This document shows, piece after piece, positions 10,441 to 19,719 of a DNA stretch of 64,000 nucleotides. The position numbers and the translations under genes were made by a program. The notes under the pieces are model-generated. The model did not search any database. It was not told the DNA's origin and was given only the letters and a program-made list of their open reading frames with translations. Position 1 is the stretch's first letter; each line of letters begins with the position of its first letter. The DNA comes from Symsagittifera roscoffensis (Eukaryota; Xenacoelomorpha; Acoela; Convolutidae): contig NC_087068.1 of NCBI RefSeq assembly GCF_963678635.1, forward strand, positions 27,530,318-27,594,317. The letters run 5' to 3'.

Positions 10441-11660
10441 AATTATTCCTGGCACTTGTTGATTAGATCTTTTAGCGTGCTCATGCTTCTGCTTACTGCA
10501 GTGTGCTTCAATAAATTCCAGGGGAGCTTTTGCGTGTCAAAAATTGAGTTAACGCAGCTCTTGGTTATGTAGTGTATAATTATCGAGAACATTATGAACA
10601 ATGTTGTTAAATTGGTACCTATTTCGGATTTCATCAACATTATCAAATATATGCATCTTTTTGAAAAATTTATCCATTGTTGTCAATCTGAATTGAAGCA
10701 TAGAGTATATGCCTGCAACCGGAAATATTGAAGATCTGTTCGCTTTTCTACATGATGATCGAAGACTAGAAAGGAAGGACAGTAATTAAAAAGGTGTTTT
10801 CGATGGAACACTAATTGCATTCTCTCCAATGAACCACAAAATCTGGCGAGCTTTTCAAATTTTTTTTTATGATTCTCTAACGATAATCGTTTATCGACAA
10901 ACAACGGAAGATAGTTTAAATCACTTAAAATTTCTAACTCTAGACTATTCAGAGAACCTTCTTGTTCATTAATGCGTGAAACTTCGGGAAAATGGAATAT
11001 TTTTGTTTTTAAACTATTCAGTGTCAATTGATTGGTGGGCATCTCAATTGTTGTGGCGGATAAATTCTTATCAAGATGACCATACTTTAGTTTGCCAATA
11101 ATAGCTGTATCATCACCAAAAATTAAGGTTCAATTTTCTTGCAACCCCAGGCATATCATTTTTATAGATAAGAAACAGCAATGGGCCAAGCACTAACCCT
11201 TGTGGTACGCCATGCTCAATTTTTCTGATAGTTGAGTTAAATTCTCCTAAACTAACATGTTGCGTTCGTTCAGATAAAATGTTTTAGGAGCTACTTGCAA
11301 TGCTCTTATCCCGTATCACTCAAGCTTACAAAGCAAAAACTGGCCGTTAAACGCTTTTTAAGATCAATAAAGACACCGGTTAGCTTTTCTTTTTTCTAAA
11401 AACCACTTCGAATATCATTAACCATTTGAGCGATTTTATCAGTAGTTGGCATTTCATTGCGGAAACTGGATTCTTCCTTACAAAACACAGAGTTCGAATT
11501 TATAAAATGGACTAATCTGTCGTAGAGAAGCCGTTCGAAAGTTTGCCTGAAATTTTAAGGAGCGATATTGGTCTATAATTATTAATGTTATCTAGGCTGC
11601 CACCTTTATGGATTGCCACTACTTAAGCTACCTTAAAAATTTGAGCATAAATACCTTTCT
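10440..11660 (-). pseudogene. Degenerate non-LTR retrotransposon reverse transcriptase
   Basis: Read on the minus strand, fragments in the correct order of a LINE reverse transcriptase are present but frameshifted. GSLDNINNYRPISL lies near 11590-11550. A palm segment follows near 11190-11135 (VPQGLVLGPLLFLIYKNDMP). The catalytic FGDDTAIIG is near 11125-11095, one frame away from the previous segment. NQLTLNSLKTKIFHF is near 11030-10990. These correspond to the conserved RT blocks of Jockey/CR1/RTE-like LINEs; the catalytic Asp-Asp pair is still readable. Stops and frame changes make it non-functional. It probably extends somewhat either side. It lies between the membrane-protein gene and the next ORF. 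Confidence 0.75.
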
Positions 11661-12690
11661 GAATTAATTTGATAAAAATTTGGGCAGTGTAGGGAGATAA
11701 AATGGGTCTACTTTTTTTAACAGTAGTTTTCTCGCTTGTTGCTTCGCTGCTATGCCGTACAGTTGAATTTCTTTTAAGCAAGAACTATTCGCTTAAATAA
11801 AGAGCAATCATAGGGAAAGCGAGTATTTGTGCGCGTTGAAGATCTCAGAGCAGTCGTTCACATACATACTGTAGTGGCCGAATTTTTCATTTTCAATGCC
11901 TTTTTTGTTTATTTTGAAACTTTATTTTTTGGAGTACCTAAATGCAGATTTTTTGCATGCGAAAAACATCACTGTGTCGAACATTTAAAAGAGTTTCTTC
12001 ATAAGCGGAGTTTACCCGATTAAAGAAAACAATTTTTCTTCGCATTTATTCAAGTGTATTGCTTTAGTAACTGGTTTCAGAATATAGGCTTCCTTTTGAG
12101 CAACCAGCCGCTCTGTTCAATTTTTTGTAAGCTCATTCATGAAGCGTTCCTTTTTTTACGATATGGGATCATTCCGATGTTCTCAAAAGCTAACTGGAAT
12201 GAATAATTTAAAATAGCTTCTATTTGTAGACAGCAGCGCCAGCCTGCGTGGGTTCACTCTAGTTCAAAAGTTGAGAAGCTGAGAGGACAGGGGTGGATAG
12301 TACACACAGAGAAGATAGAAGTAGAAGGTCGCAATCGGAAGATCAAATTGGCAGATGCCGCAACAGAGACCAAAGTAAAAGCTACTACTGAAGAACACTG
12401 TTAGTCATTTTAACCTAGTCACTTCATGTTAATGAGAGCCTATTTTGGCCAAATAAATGCATGATAAATTACGTTGCAACTTGGCCTGAATCATGAAACA
12501 AATTGGCTTAATGTCTTTTTTGCCTGATTTTGAGTTAAATTTTAATCAGGTTTGTTGTTTACAAAAGAGGTTTTAAAAGTCAACTTCAAATTTGAATAGA
12601 CCAAATGATTTTGCGATGTGTTCTAAAGCATCCAACATACTTTGTGCGCATTAGAAAGTGGCTGGAAAAAGGTTTACAATCAGTTGTGGA
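11661..12690. other. No gene; possible LINE 5' remains
   Basis: The sequence may continue the minus-strand LINE upstream of its RT, with many stops, but no endonuclease motif was recognised. A 64-codon plus-strand frame at 11829-12023 is unsupported. Nothing else is visible. Confidence 0.35.
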
Positions 12691-12699
12691 TTTAAAGAC

Positions 12700-12900
12700 A
12701 ACACCACCCACCCCCCCCCCCCCCCCAATCCCCCACCCCCCTCAGGGATTCGACCTCATGCCGATCCCAAGGGTCCCCCTTTGTACTAATATAAGACACC
12801 CTTTTTTGGCTGACCGACCCTAAATTTTTGTCAAAATAAGGCCTTTATAGTGATTTGGGAGAGCTGAGCTAATCAATTTGGTTGTTTTTATAAAAGGTAG
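12700..12900 (+). mobile_element. hAT-type MITE fragment with poly-C run
   Basis: After a run of 17 C at 12711-12727 the sequence 'gggattcgacctcatgccg' and 'gggagagctgagctaatcaa' matches the repeat at 24541-24960 in the same orientation. The right terminus is missing. A proline-rich open frame here is produced by the C run and is not regarded as a gene. Confidence 0.5.
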
Positions 12901-12971
12901 AAAAAAATTATTGGTAAGTAAACTCATTCTTCAAAGAACGTTTTCGCAAACCTGTTTCCTTCATTATAGCA

Positions 12972-13247
12972 ATGGATAAAAACGCAAAAACCAAATTGGA
13001 AAACCTGGATGATATTGACGAGCCAGATACCATAAAGTCTGATAAAAATGAAGCTCTTAACGCAGTTCCCGATGAGCTAAATGATGAACATGGAACACAA
13101 TTACACGACGGGGAAGAACAAGTATGGAATACGTCATCGGAATCAGGATTACACACTGTTCAGACTCAGCCGGTCAAGTCGCCTTTTCCGGATACAGATT
13201 CAGAGTTTCTGGCTGCATCGGCTCCAGCTAAAATAGGAGCCCGTTAG
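12972..13247 (+). CDS. Small acidic protein, unrecognised
   Basis: A 91-codon frame begins at ATG 12972, two bases after the acceptor TTATAG (12964-12969), and ends with TAG at 13245-13247. A polyadenylation signal follows at 13368. The product is hydrophilic and rich in Asp, Glu, Lys, Asn and Ser (begins MDKNAKTKLENLDDIDEPD), with no hydrophobic segment, so it is probably disordered. It could be a one-exon gene whose 5' end is trans-spliced or has a 5' UTR intron, or the last exon of an upstream gene. If cis-spliced, the upstream exon must donate one base; the membrane-protein exon ending at 7735 donates two, so a direct join is not possible. No homolog was recognised. Confidence 0.5.
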   Translation: MDKNAKTKLENLDDIDEPDTIKSDKNEALNAVPDELNDEHGTQLHDGEEQVWNTSSESGLHTVQTQPVKSPFPDTDSEFLAASAPAKIGAR

Positions 13248-13367
13248 TATTGGCGTTAGATTTTCTATGATTTTCGATTTTGATCTTTTTTATATCTGCT
13301 TTTTCTTTGTATGTATTCTTTGTAATTTTTTTTGTAAATTGTCTGTACTCTTTCTCAAATTTGTTCA

Positions 13368-13373
13368 AATAAA
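13368..13373 (+). terminator. Polyadenylation signal AATAAA
   Basis: Canonical signal 120 bases after the stop at 13247. It supports the ORF at 12972 being the true 3' end of a transcript. Confidence 0.55.
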
Positions 13374-13914
13374 CTCCCTGAAAATTATCTGGAAATTGCG
13401 TGCATTCGGATCACATTCATTGTTCGTAAAGTAGACTAGCGTAAATTGAATGATCAAACGTACCTTTTTCAGTTTTGTATCGCAGTTTTCTTGAGAGAAG
13501 CATTTTTTGAGAGTCAATGGTTATAGTGAAGACTCATATAGAGGTCATGATGATTTTTTTTTATTTTCGCGGTTTGACTTCTGATTTCTTTTTAAGAGTC
13601 GATGAACGTAGTGCAGGCTCTTATATAGGTCGCGATTTTTTTTTCAGGAAAAGTCTGAGTTTTCTTAAGTTCAGTTCATTTCCTTGATGGAAGGAGGGCA
13701 ACTTCCACTTTACTGTTTTCTCAAGTTGGGTTAATTTACTCAAAAAAGTGTCAATCAGAAATTGTTCTAGAAATAAGAAGAGCTTTAGGGGCATCATTTT
13801 TTTAAGTTCGAAAAATAAGTCATTAGTATTTTTGTGTTTAACTGTATTCTTTTAGTCTTTGCCAACTGTCTCTTGGCTATTTTTATGATTGTTATGACTT
13901 ATCATGATTTTTGT

Positions 13915-14042
13915 TTCAATTGTTATTGTGATTTTAATCATTATTTTTAATATTGTTATTATTATCATCATCATCATTATGATTATTGTGATTATTATTT
14001 TTATTATGATTATGATTATTTTTTATTGTTATTAAAGTGGCT
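13915..14042. repeat. Imperfect ATT/ATG microsatellite
   Basis: About 125 bases of degenerate trinucleotide repeat, mainly ATT with interspersed ATC and ATG. Such tracts also mark LINE 3' ends (compare 17845), but no LINE coding sequence is seen next to this one. Confidence 0.6.
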
Positions 14043-14067
14043 CTTTTCCAGTTCTCATCCTTTTTCT

Positions 14068-14160
14068 TCAAGTTCAATATCTGAAGGTCTATTTTTTTGC
14101 CAAATTCAATGTCTGAAGGTCTATTTTTTTGCCAAATTCAATGTCTGAAGGTCTATTTCT
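14068..14160. repeat. Three-copy 32-bp tandem repeat
   Basis: The motif containing CTGAAGGTCTATTT starts at 14081, 14113 and 14145, giving an exact 32-base period. The second and third copies are nearly identical, the first slightly diverged. It lies within MITE debris. Confidence 0.75.
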
Positions 14161-15194
14161 CAAACTCAACTGCATCGAAACATTCAAACTGCATTGAAAC
14201 AAATTGCATTGAAAGCAATAAACGCTTTTTGTAAAAAAAAAAATGCTAGTTGCGCTAAAATCGTGAATGGCTTCTAGTTTAAGGTAGATTTATTATTTTA
14301 TTAAGAGTCAATGAACGTAGCTTAGACTTATATGGGTCGTCGTGATGATTTTCGTTTTTTTTAGAAGTCTTTAAATTTAGGAGAACTGTCTGCTGGCTAT
14401 GATGTTTTATTTTTCATAGTAATGAACATAGTAAATATCTCATATGTAGGTCTGGTGATTTTTTTTTGTTTTTTTTTTCAAGATAGTGTCTAAAATTTGT
14501 TCATGCTCAATTTTGATTTTTCGTGGTTGAACAGCAAAAAAGTAAAGGTCTCGAAAAACGTGATCGACTTCTAATTTCGAAATGGAAATTAATTATCAGA
14601 TTTCCCAGCGCAATAAAAATTTTACCTATTGATGCAGTTTTCTCAAATTCATAGAGCTTTAAGGCCATCTATTTTTTTCTTCGAATTTCATAATTTGAAG
14701 GTTTTTCAAAAAACAAGTCTGTTCTTAAGAGTCTTGGTGATTTTTTTTGTTTTTTTTTTAAAGAAAAGTCTTAAAATGCTCTAATATAGCTACAGATGTT
14801 CATTCATGCATACTAAGGCGTTTATGAATGTACTTAGGTTTATATGCACTTTTTGAGTTCATTTGAAATTCATCTGCTGAAAGTGACATAAATAGCACTC
14901 TCCAAATACGAACATGGAAATGGCGTGAAAAAAATGTGAACAGTTTCGAAAGTGGAATTTAATTTTAGATTTCCAGCTGAATAAAAACATTACGCATTGA
15001 TCCAGTTTTCTCATATTGGGTTAATGTTATCAAAAAAGCGCCAATCATAAATTGTTTAGTAATTCAAAGAGAGTAAAGGGCATTTATTTTATTTTCAACA
15101 AAATCAGTGTTTTTTCTCTGTTTACTTGTGTTGATTACTCTTTTCCAAATGTCATTTGGCTATGTTCGAATTTAATTAATTTTTAGGAGAAAAG

Positions 15195-15785
15195 ATGTCC
15201 CTGTTTGATCTGTGGTACTACTATAGAGCCTTCGACAAAACAAAAAACTTCAACCCAGAAACTCTACAAGAAACCTCGAAACTTTCAAAACGACCATCAC
15301 AGTTTTCTGAAACACTAGAATACAAACGGCCTAACCTTCTAGAAGATCCATCACGAGCTATAGTCGAACAAACAGGGAAAATTCCGCCGCCTCAAAAAAT
15401 AAAGCCGAGATGTGATTCGGACGAAGCTTCAGAAAGTGAATCGGAATCGCTAAACGGAGAAACTCTGGTTGGTATGGGGACTTCGCTATATCCTAAAGAT
15501 GATAATCAATACGGTGCAACCTTGAAAACTGCAAATATTGCTCAGCAATGTCAAAAAGAGTCTGTCGTTCATGATGAAATAGACATAGCGGCTAGTGTTC
15601 GATTCTCACCCGAAGCTGTTAATTCGATTACCTTTAAACACTTGCAGGCAGAGCTGAGAAGGATTTACGACGAAACGCCGGTACAAATTCTAGTTGAACA
15701 TGACAGGATAGGGAAGATTCCCGATAAGGAGCTAAAAGATAAAGATGCAGATGAAATGAGCAGTTTAGATTCTGATTCTTTTTAA
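15195..15785 (+). CDS. Acidic, probably disordered protein, unrecognised
   Basis: A 196-codon uninterrupted frame starts at ATG 15195, eight bases after the acceptor AATTTTTAG (ends 15186), and stops at TAA 15783-15785. The N terminus MSLFDLWYYYRAFDKTKNF is aromatic and amphipathic. The middle is Ser/Glu-rich (SDEASESESESLNGETL). Near residues 137-181 a region with regular hydrophobic spacing (SITFKHLQAELRRIYDETPV) could be an amphipathic helix. The C terminus is acidic (KDKDADEMSSLDSDSF). The composition is clearly coding and unlike its AT-rich surroundings. No canonical AATAAA was found nearby, so its 3' end is unclear. It may be a single-exon gene or the last exon of a longer one needing a one-base carry-in, the same phase as the 12972 ORF. 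Function unknown. Confidence 0.6.
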   Translation: MSLFDLWYYYRAFDKTKNFNPETLQETSKLSKRPSQFSETLEYKRPNLLEDPSRAIVEQTGKIPPPQKIKPRCDSDEASESESESLNGETLVGMGTSLYPKDDNQYGATLKTANIAQQCQKESVVHDEIDIAASVRFSPEAVNSITFKHLQAELRRIYDETPVQILVEHDRIGKIPDKELKDKDADEMSSLDSDSF

Positions 15786-15934
15786 ACTTTAATCTGTAAA
15801 TTTTGATTGTAAATAATGTAAAATGTATGAAATATACGATAATAGTCTTGACGGAAATTGTGAAATGGTATGAAGCTTGAAGTTTTTTCGCGTAAAATGC
15901 ATTGGTGTTAGGGAAGGTTATAGGCAAAGAACAT

Positions 15935-16140
15935 GACTACTTTTTCCGAACCAAAGTCGCAAATAGAAATGCTCAATTGGTGGCAATTTTGCTATAATCA
16001 CAACCTGTACTATTGAACGTTTCATATCATCTATTCTCTGCATTGTTGGTGGCTAGTGTTTGCCGACGCAGCAGGAAGGACATGAGACTCTAAATCTACT
16101 GGTCGAAGGTTCAATCCCGCACTTAGCACTAATTTTATGT
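15935..16140 (+). repeat. tRNA-related SINE copy (family B)
   Basis: The leader 'aagtcgcaaatagaaatgct' and 'ttggtggcaattttgctat' is followed by a tRNA-like core at about 16070-16130 ('gacatgagactctaaatc', then B box GGTTCAATCCC). The anticodon-position triplet reads CTA here but CAT in the copy at 29065. Confidence 0.6.
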
Positions 16141-16141
16141 G

Positions 16142-16740
16142 TTAAGAGAATTGAACGCAGTGAAGGCTCTCATATAGGTCTTGGTGATTTGTTGTTTATT
16201 TTTTTTTTCAGGAAAGTTTTAAAATGCTCTAAAAATTAAAGATGTGATTTCATATATATTAATGACTTTATAAATGCACTTAGGTATTTATGAACTTTTT
16301 GAGTTCAATTGAAACTCATCTGCTGAAAGTTACGTAAATAGCCCTCTCCAAACACGACCGTTGAAATGGCGCGAAAAAACGTGAATGACTTCTGGATTCG
16401 AAAGTGGAATTTGATTTATAGATTTCCGAACGCAACAAAAACTCAACCTAGTGGTCCAGTTTTCTTAAATTGGGTATTGGGTTAATTTTATCAAAATAGC
16501 ATCAATTTTTTTCATGAAGTCTTGAAATACGTTCAGGCTCAAATTACTGTTTTAGTGGTTTAAGTTTGATTTCTTGTTAATTTCATTTCTTATCCTTTTT
16601 TAAAAGGAGGAAAACTCAACTTTCGAACATCGAAAAGGTAGAGGTCACTAAAAACTTGATCGACTTCTAGTTTCGAAAGTGGAAATTAGTTTTCAGAATT
16701 CCCAGCGAAATTAAAATTTTACTTATGGATCCAGTTTTAT
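16142..16740. repeat. AAGAGTC-family MITE copies
   Basis: The left end is TTAAGAGAATTGAACGCAG at 16141-16159. The landmarks of the family follow, with a second partial copy from about 16520 ('gtttaagtttgatttcttg', 'cgacttctagtttcg', 'gatccagtttta'). No right terminus is preserved. Confidence 0.5.
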
Positions 16741-17844
16741 TTTGTTTTCGTCTTAATGGGCGTCTACCCATTTATTGTATTCTTAGATACATTTTGCCAT
16801 ACAACGCTAAATTAATGCTGGAAGTTGTGTTATTATTATGCAGAGATTTGTCCTTTTTCCAGTCCCTGGTGGTTTTTTCCAGTACCTGTTGTTTTTCTGT
16901 TACCTCGAAGTATAAAATTTGAAACTTCTTTGGTTTCTGCAGATAAAGAATTACTTCCGATTAATCACTTTTTCAATGATTTTTAGAGCAGAAAATTTTT
17001 GACTTGCCTGCACTACTTTGATTTTGGACTTTTGATATTATAAAAATGAATTATCGAGAGTGCAGGTGCTTAATAGCTCAGGCTGTATCGCCATCGCGTC
17101 GAAAACAATAAGGCAATTGGTAGGTTTTACGCAGCTTTACTTGTTTGGACTCGTGCTTTTTTTGACGTTCAAATGAATTTGTTGAGGGAAGAGCGGCTTA
17201 TAAAACAAAGCTCAATTATTTTTTTTTAAATTTAAGTATTTCTATGTGTCTTCGTTTTTGGGTCGTGATTTAGTTAGAATGAAATAGTCCATAATTTCAT
17301 TCCAGCTCAATTTTCTAATTGGTAGATTATTTCTCATTCCGTCTAAGTTTAATTTCTAAAACTTCTAACTTACTTTTTAAGTGTAGGGCAATTTAAGTCT
17401 TACTCCGAAACAAATCAAGGTAGACGGTTGCTGGCAAGTTGCACAGAAGGTTCCGAACAATCTGATTTAAATAGATTGTCCATGGTTCTTTGAGTTGAAA
17501 AAACGGACTCTACACCATAGCTTCTTCCATTCTTTTTGAGTGAAGTGATCGGAACAACAAGGCGTGAAAGCGATCTTGGCTTCTATCTTCAAGTCGATTT
17601 AATTTTTTATATAGTGTAGTGAAATAAAAAACATTACATATTGATGCAGTTTTTTTCAAAATGGTCAGTTGTTTTATTAAAATGCTAATCACAAAATAAT
17701 CTTGAAGAGATAATTTGTCACCAAAACTCAGAACTGAAAATTTTTCGAACATTAGGTAGAAGTTTTTTCCGTTCATTTTGCTGACGAGTTGCAAGTGTCA
17801 TCAAATCGGATGTCAACTTACTTCCTGGTAAAGAACAATCAGCG
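16741..17844. other. No gene visible
   Basis: AT-rich intergenic sequence with short, unconvincing open frames on both strands. A MITE-like phrase ('tacatattgatgcagtttttt') is seen near 17640. No RNA gene or element ends were recognised. Confidence 0.4.
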
Positions 17845-18094
17845 TATCATCATCATCAACATCATCACCATATTCAATTCATGATTATTGTGCTGTCCCT
17901 GTCCCATCAGATGGGGTTAACAGCACTAGGTTTTGTCGAACTGCAGCTCTCGATGAAATACGGTCTTGCGGATAAGTGTTTCTTGGTCTCCCGCGTCTTT
18001 TGATCGATGAGATCTTCATCTCACTGGCCATTTTGATGCATGAAGCAGAGGGAGTGCGCTCAACATATCCAAACCAACTGAGGCATCTGCTCCG
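17845..18094 (-). pseudogene. LINE 3' end with ATG-repeat tail
   Basis: On the minus strand a 69-codon frame (18094 to stop at 17885) encodes a segment with SWFGYVERTPSA and IKRRGRPRNTYPQDRI. This pattern, W-(F)-G-(H/Y)-V-x-R followed by R-x-GRP-x-x-T, is the familiar C-terminal end of many LINE polyproteins. The stop is followed, in transcript sense, by a short spacer and a GAT/ATG trinucleotide tract (17845-17872), the kind of simple 3' tail seen in RTE-like elements. The copy is 5'-truncated, so it is a dead-on-arrival insertion, but its frame is intact and hence fairly young. Confidence 0.7.
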
Positions 18095-18179
18095 AAGGGC
18101 GTTGAAAATCTCAAATCTTTATCTTTTTCTCAAATCTGCACTTTCGTCAACAAGACATTTTGAGCGTGACAAATTATAA

Positions 18180-19311
18180 ATACCCATTTCTTTGGAAATT
18201 GTTTTTTATTTTGATTTGACATTTACGATTTGATATCATTTCATTTTTCTTTTTTTGTCATTATTCGGCTTAAAATGTTTCAACTTTGATTATATCGGTT
18301 TAGTGTGCTCAAGTTGCGCCAATTACTGATCAAAAAAACTTTCTACGCGTGTGTTTGGAAGGGTTCTTATTTTTTTTTGATTTTGTCTCAACGGTTGTCT
18401 GCCGGAGTGTTGTTGGCTTTGTTACCGCTTTGTAAGTTTGGTTATGATGCTTATCGAACCGTCCGTTTTCTTAAGTGGAATGTGTTCCTCACAAAAAAAC
18501 GTTATCCTACACAAATTGAAATATACACACAAAATATTTGATAGATCTAGGTTATTTTCGACATTTACAAGAAATTCGGCTTCCGTCTGTCGGTTAGTTT
18601 GCCATGCTATGTTTATGTTGTATCGCAAGTGGTTTGAAGCTGTGCTTTGCTTCTTTGTTTATACTTTTATACGTTTTTTTGGCTATTTACAAGTTCCGAG
18701 GATTGAAATTAAGCTTTTAGAAGTTGGAATCGAATAGCATGAAAAGTAATTGAAAATTGTATCATTAAGTTCTTTAAGCGGAAAGTTTAGTTGTATTAAA
18801 ATGAGATAAATCTCGACTCGATCACCATCCTGCTAGCTCTAAATTCAATGTAAATCGCATAAAAAATAACCTCAGTCATAGATCCTTCTCATTCTGCGAA
18901 ATACATCGAAGCAATTGAAAGTCTTTGGTTCTCAAGGGTGGAAACGGAGATCAGAGTAATTTTCAGGACGATCCCCCAGATCTGGTTGCTTTCAATTTTT
19001 CCATATCAAAGATTCTCCTCCACAATTTTGTTCCATTGAAGCTTTTTTCTTTAACTCGGGTTCATAGAGAAGGTTTAACTCCCAGTTTCGGATAATCTAC
19101 CGCAGAATTCGGCGAAAAAAATTACTAAAACATTTGATGTTCAGTTGCCTCCGAGTTTTCAAAAAAGTGCGATTTCAATGTAAAATGTAAATTTAGACCG
19201 TTTTTATAGCATTTTGGCATATTTTTTGTCAATTTTTATTTCAGCTATTAATTTCGTTCAGCTAATATTTTTCGTTCAGCTATTAAATAATGAAAGTGTG
19301 TCCTATTTCAG
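18180..19311. other. Presumed 5' region of the ANKRD11/12-like gene
   Basis: No gene is recognised. AT-rich, with open frames at 18305-18541 and 18438-18737 that overlap one another and resemble no protein. The region should contain the promoter or an upstream non-coding exon of the gene whose first coding exon starts at 19320. It ends in the acceptor TGTCCTATTTCAG (19299-19311). No TATA box could be singled out. Confidence 0.35.
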
Positions 19312-19319
19312 AGCTTTAA

Positions 19320-19719
19320 ATGAATTCAAGTAGCAATAGCACAGTGCCTTCTTCATCTCAACCTAGTCATTCGTCCAAAAACGACAATAGCTCCAGTGGC
19401 AATAGTTGTAGTGGCAGCAAATCACACCAATCATCATCCAAACACTCGTCACATAATGGTCACAAGACACCAGTAAAGTCTCTGCATAACCCAACAAGGG
19501 CATCAGCGTCACCAGAACAAACGGGATCCCATGGGTCAACCAAATCCTCGGAAGTATCTCGAACGTCGAGCTCAGCACCACTGACAACGCCTTCGAAGTC
19601 AGATGGCGGGTTTGTCGCGAAGAGTACCGGAAAACAGTCTGCAAGTCTGAAACGAAAACATCCATCTTCGGCTATCACTGGAACAGAATCGTCCAATTCA
19701 GATAGCGAAACATGTACAT
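19320..19719 (+). CDS. ANKRD11: ANKRD11/12-like, coding exon 1
   Basis: Residues 1-133. Ser/His/Lys-rich and low-complexity (MNSSSNSTVPSSSQPSHSSK). The ATG is the first in the exon, eight bases behind a strong acceptor. Two overlapping donors, at 19714 (GTACAT) and 19720 (GTAAAT), leave the same phase, so two isoforms differing by Cys-Thr are possible; the second fits the consensus better. Confidence 0.7.

Larger units (their letters stand above)
13499..15165. repeat. Cluster of AAGAGTC-family MITE copies
   Basis: At least four overlapping or truncated copies: starts at about 13513 (GAGAGTCAATGG), 13595 (AAGAGTCGATGAACG), 14303 (AAGAGTCAATGAACG) and about 14410, and an end at about 15130-15150 (GATTACTCTTTTCC). 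The landmarks 'cgacttctaatttcg' and 'gttttctcaaattc' recur. The last copy ends about 35 bases before the acceptor of the 15195 ORF. No gene is present. Confidence 0.55.

Noticed and set aside
12605-12823. Proline-rich open frame
   Set aside because: The prolines come from a poly-C run in a hAT-type MITE fragment.
7586-13247. Direct splicing of the membrane-protein exon ending at 7735 to the ORF at 12972
   Set aside because: The exon donates two bases while the 12972 frame needs one; with the acceptor at 12969 the joined frame stops within three codons.
18305-18737. Two overlapping plus-strand frames with cationic or hydrophobic peptides
   Set aside because: They overlap in different frames, have AT-rich composition, no acceptor or donor logic and no recognised motif.
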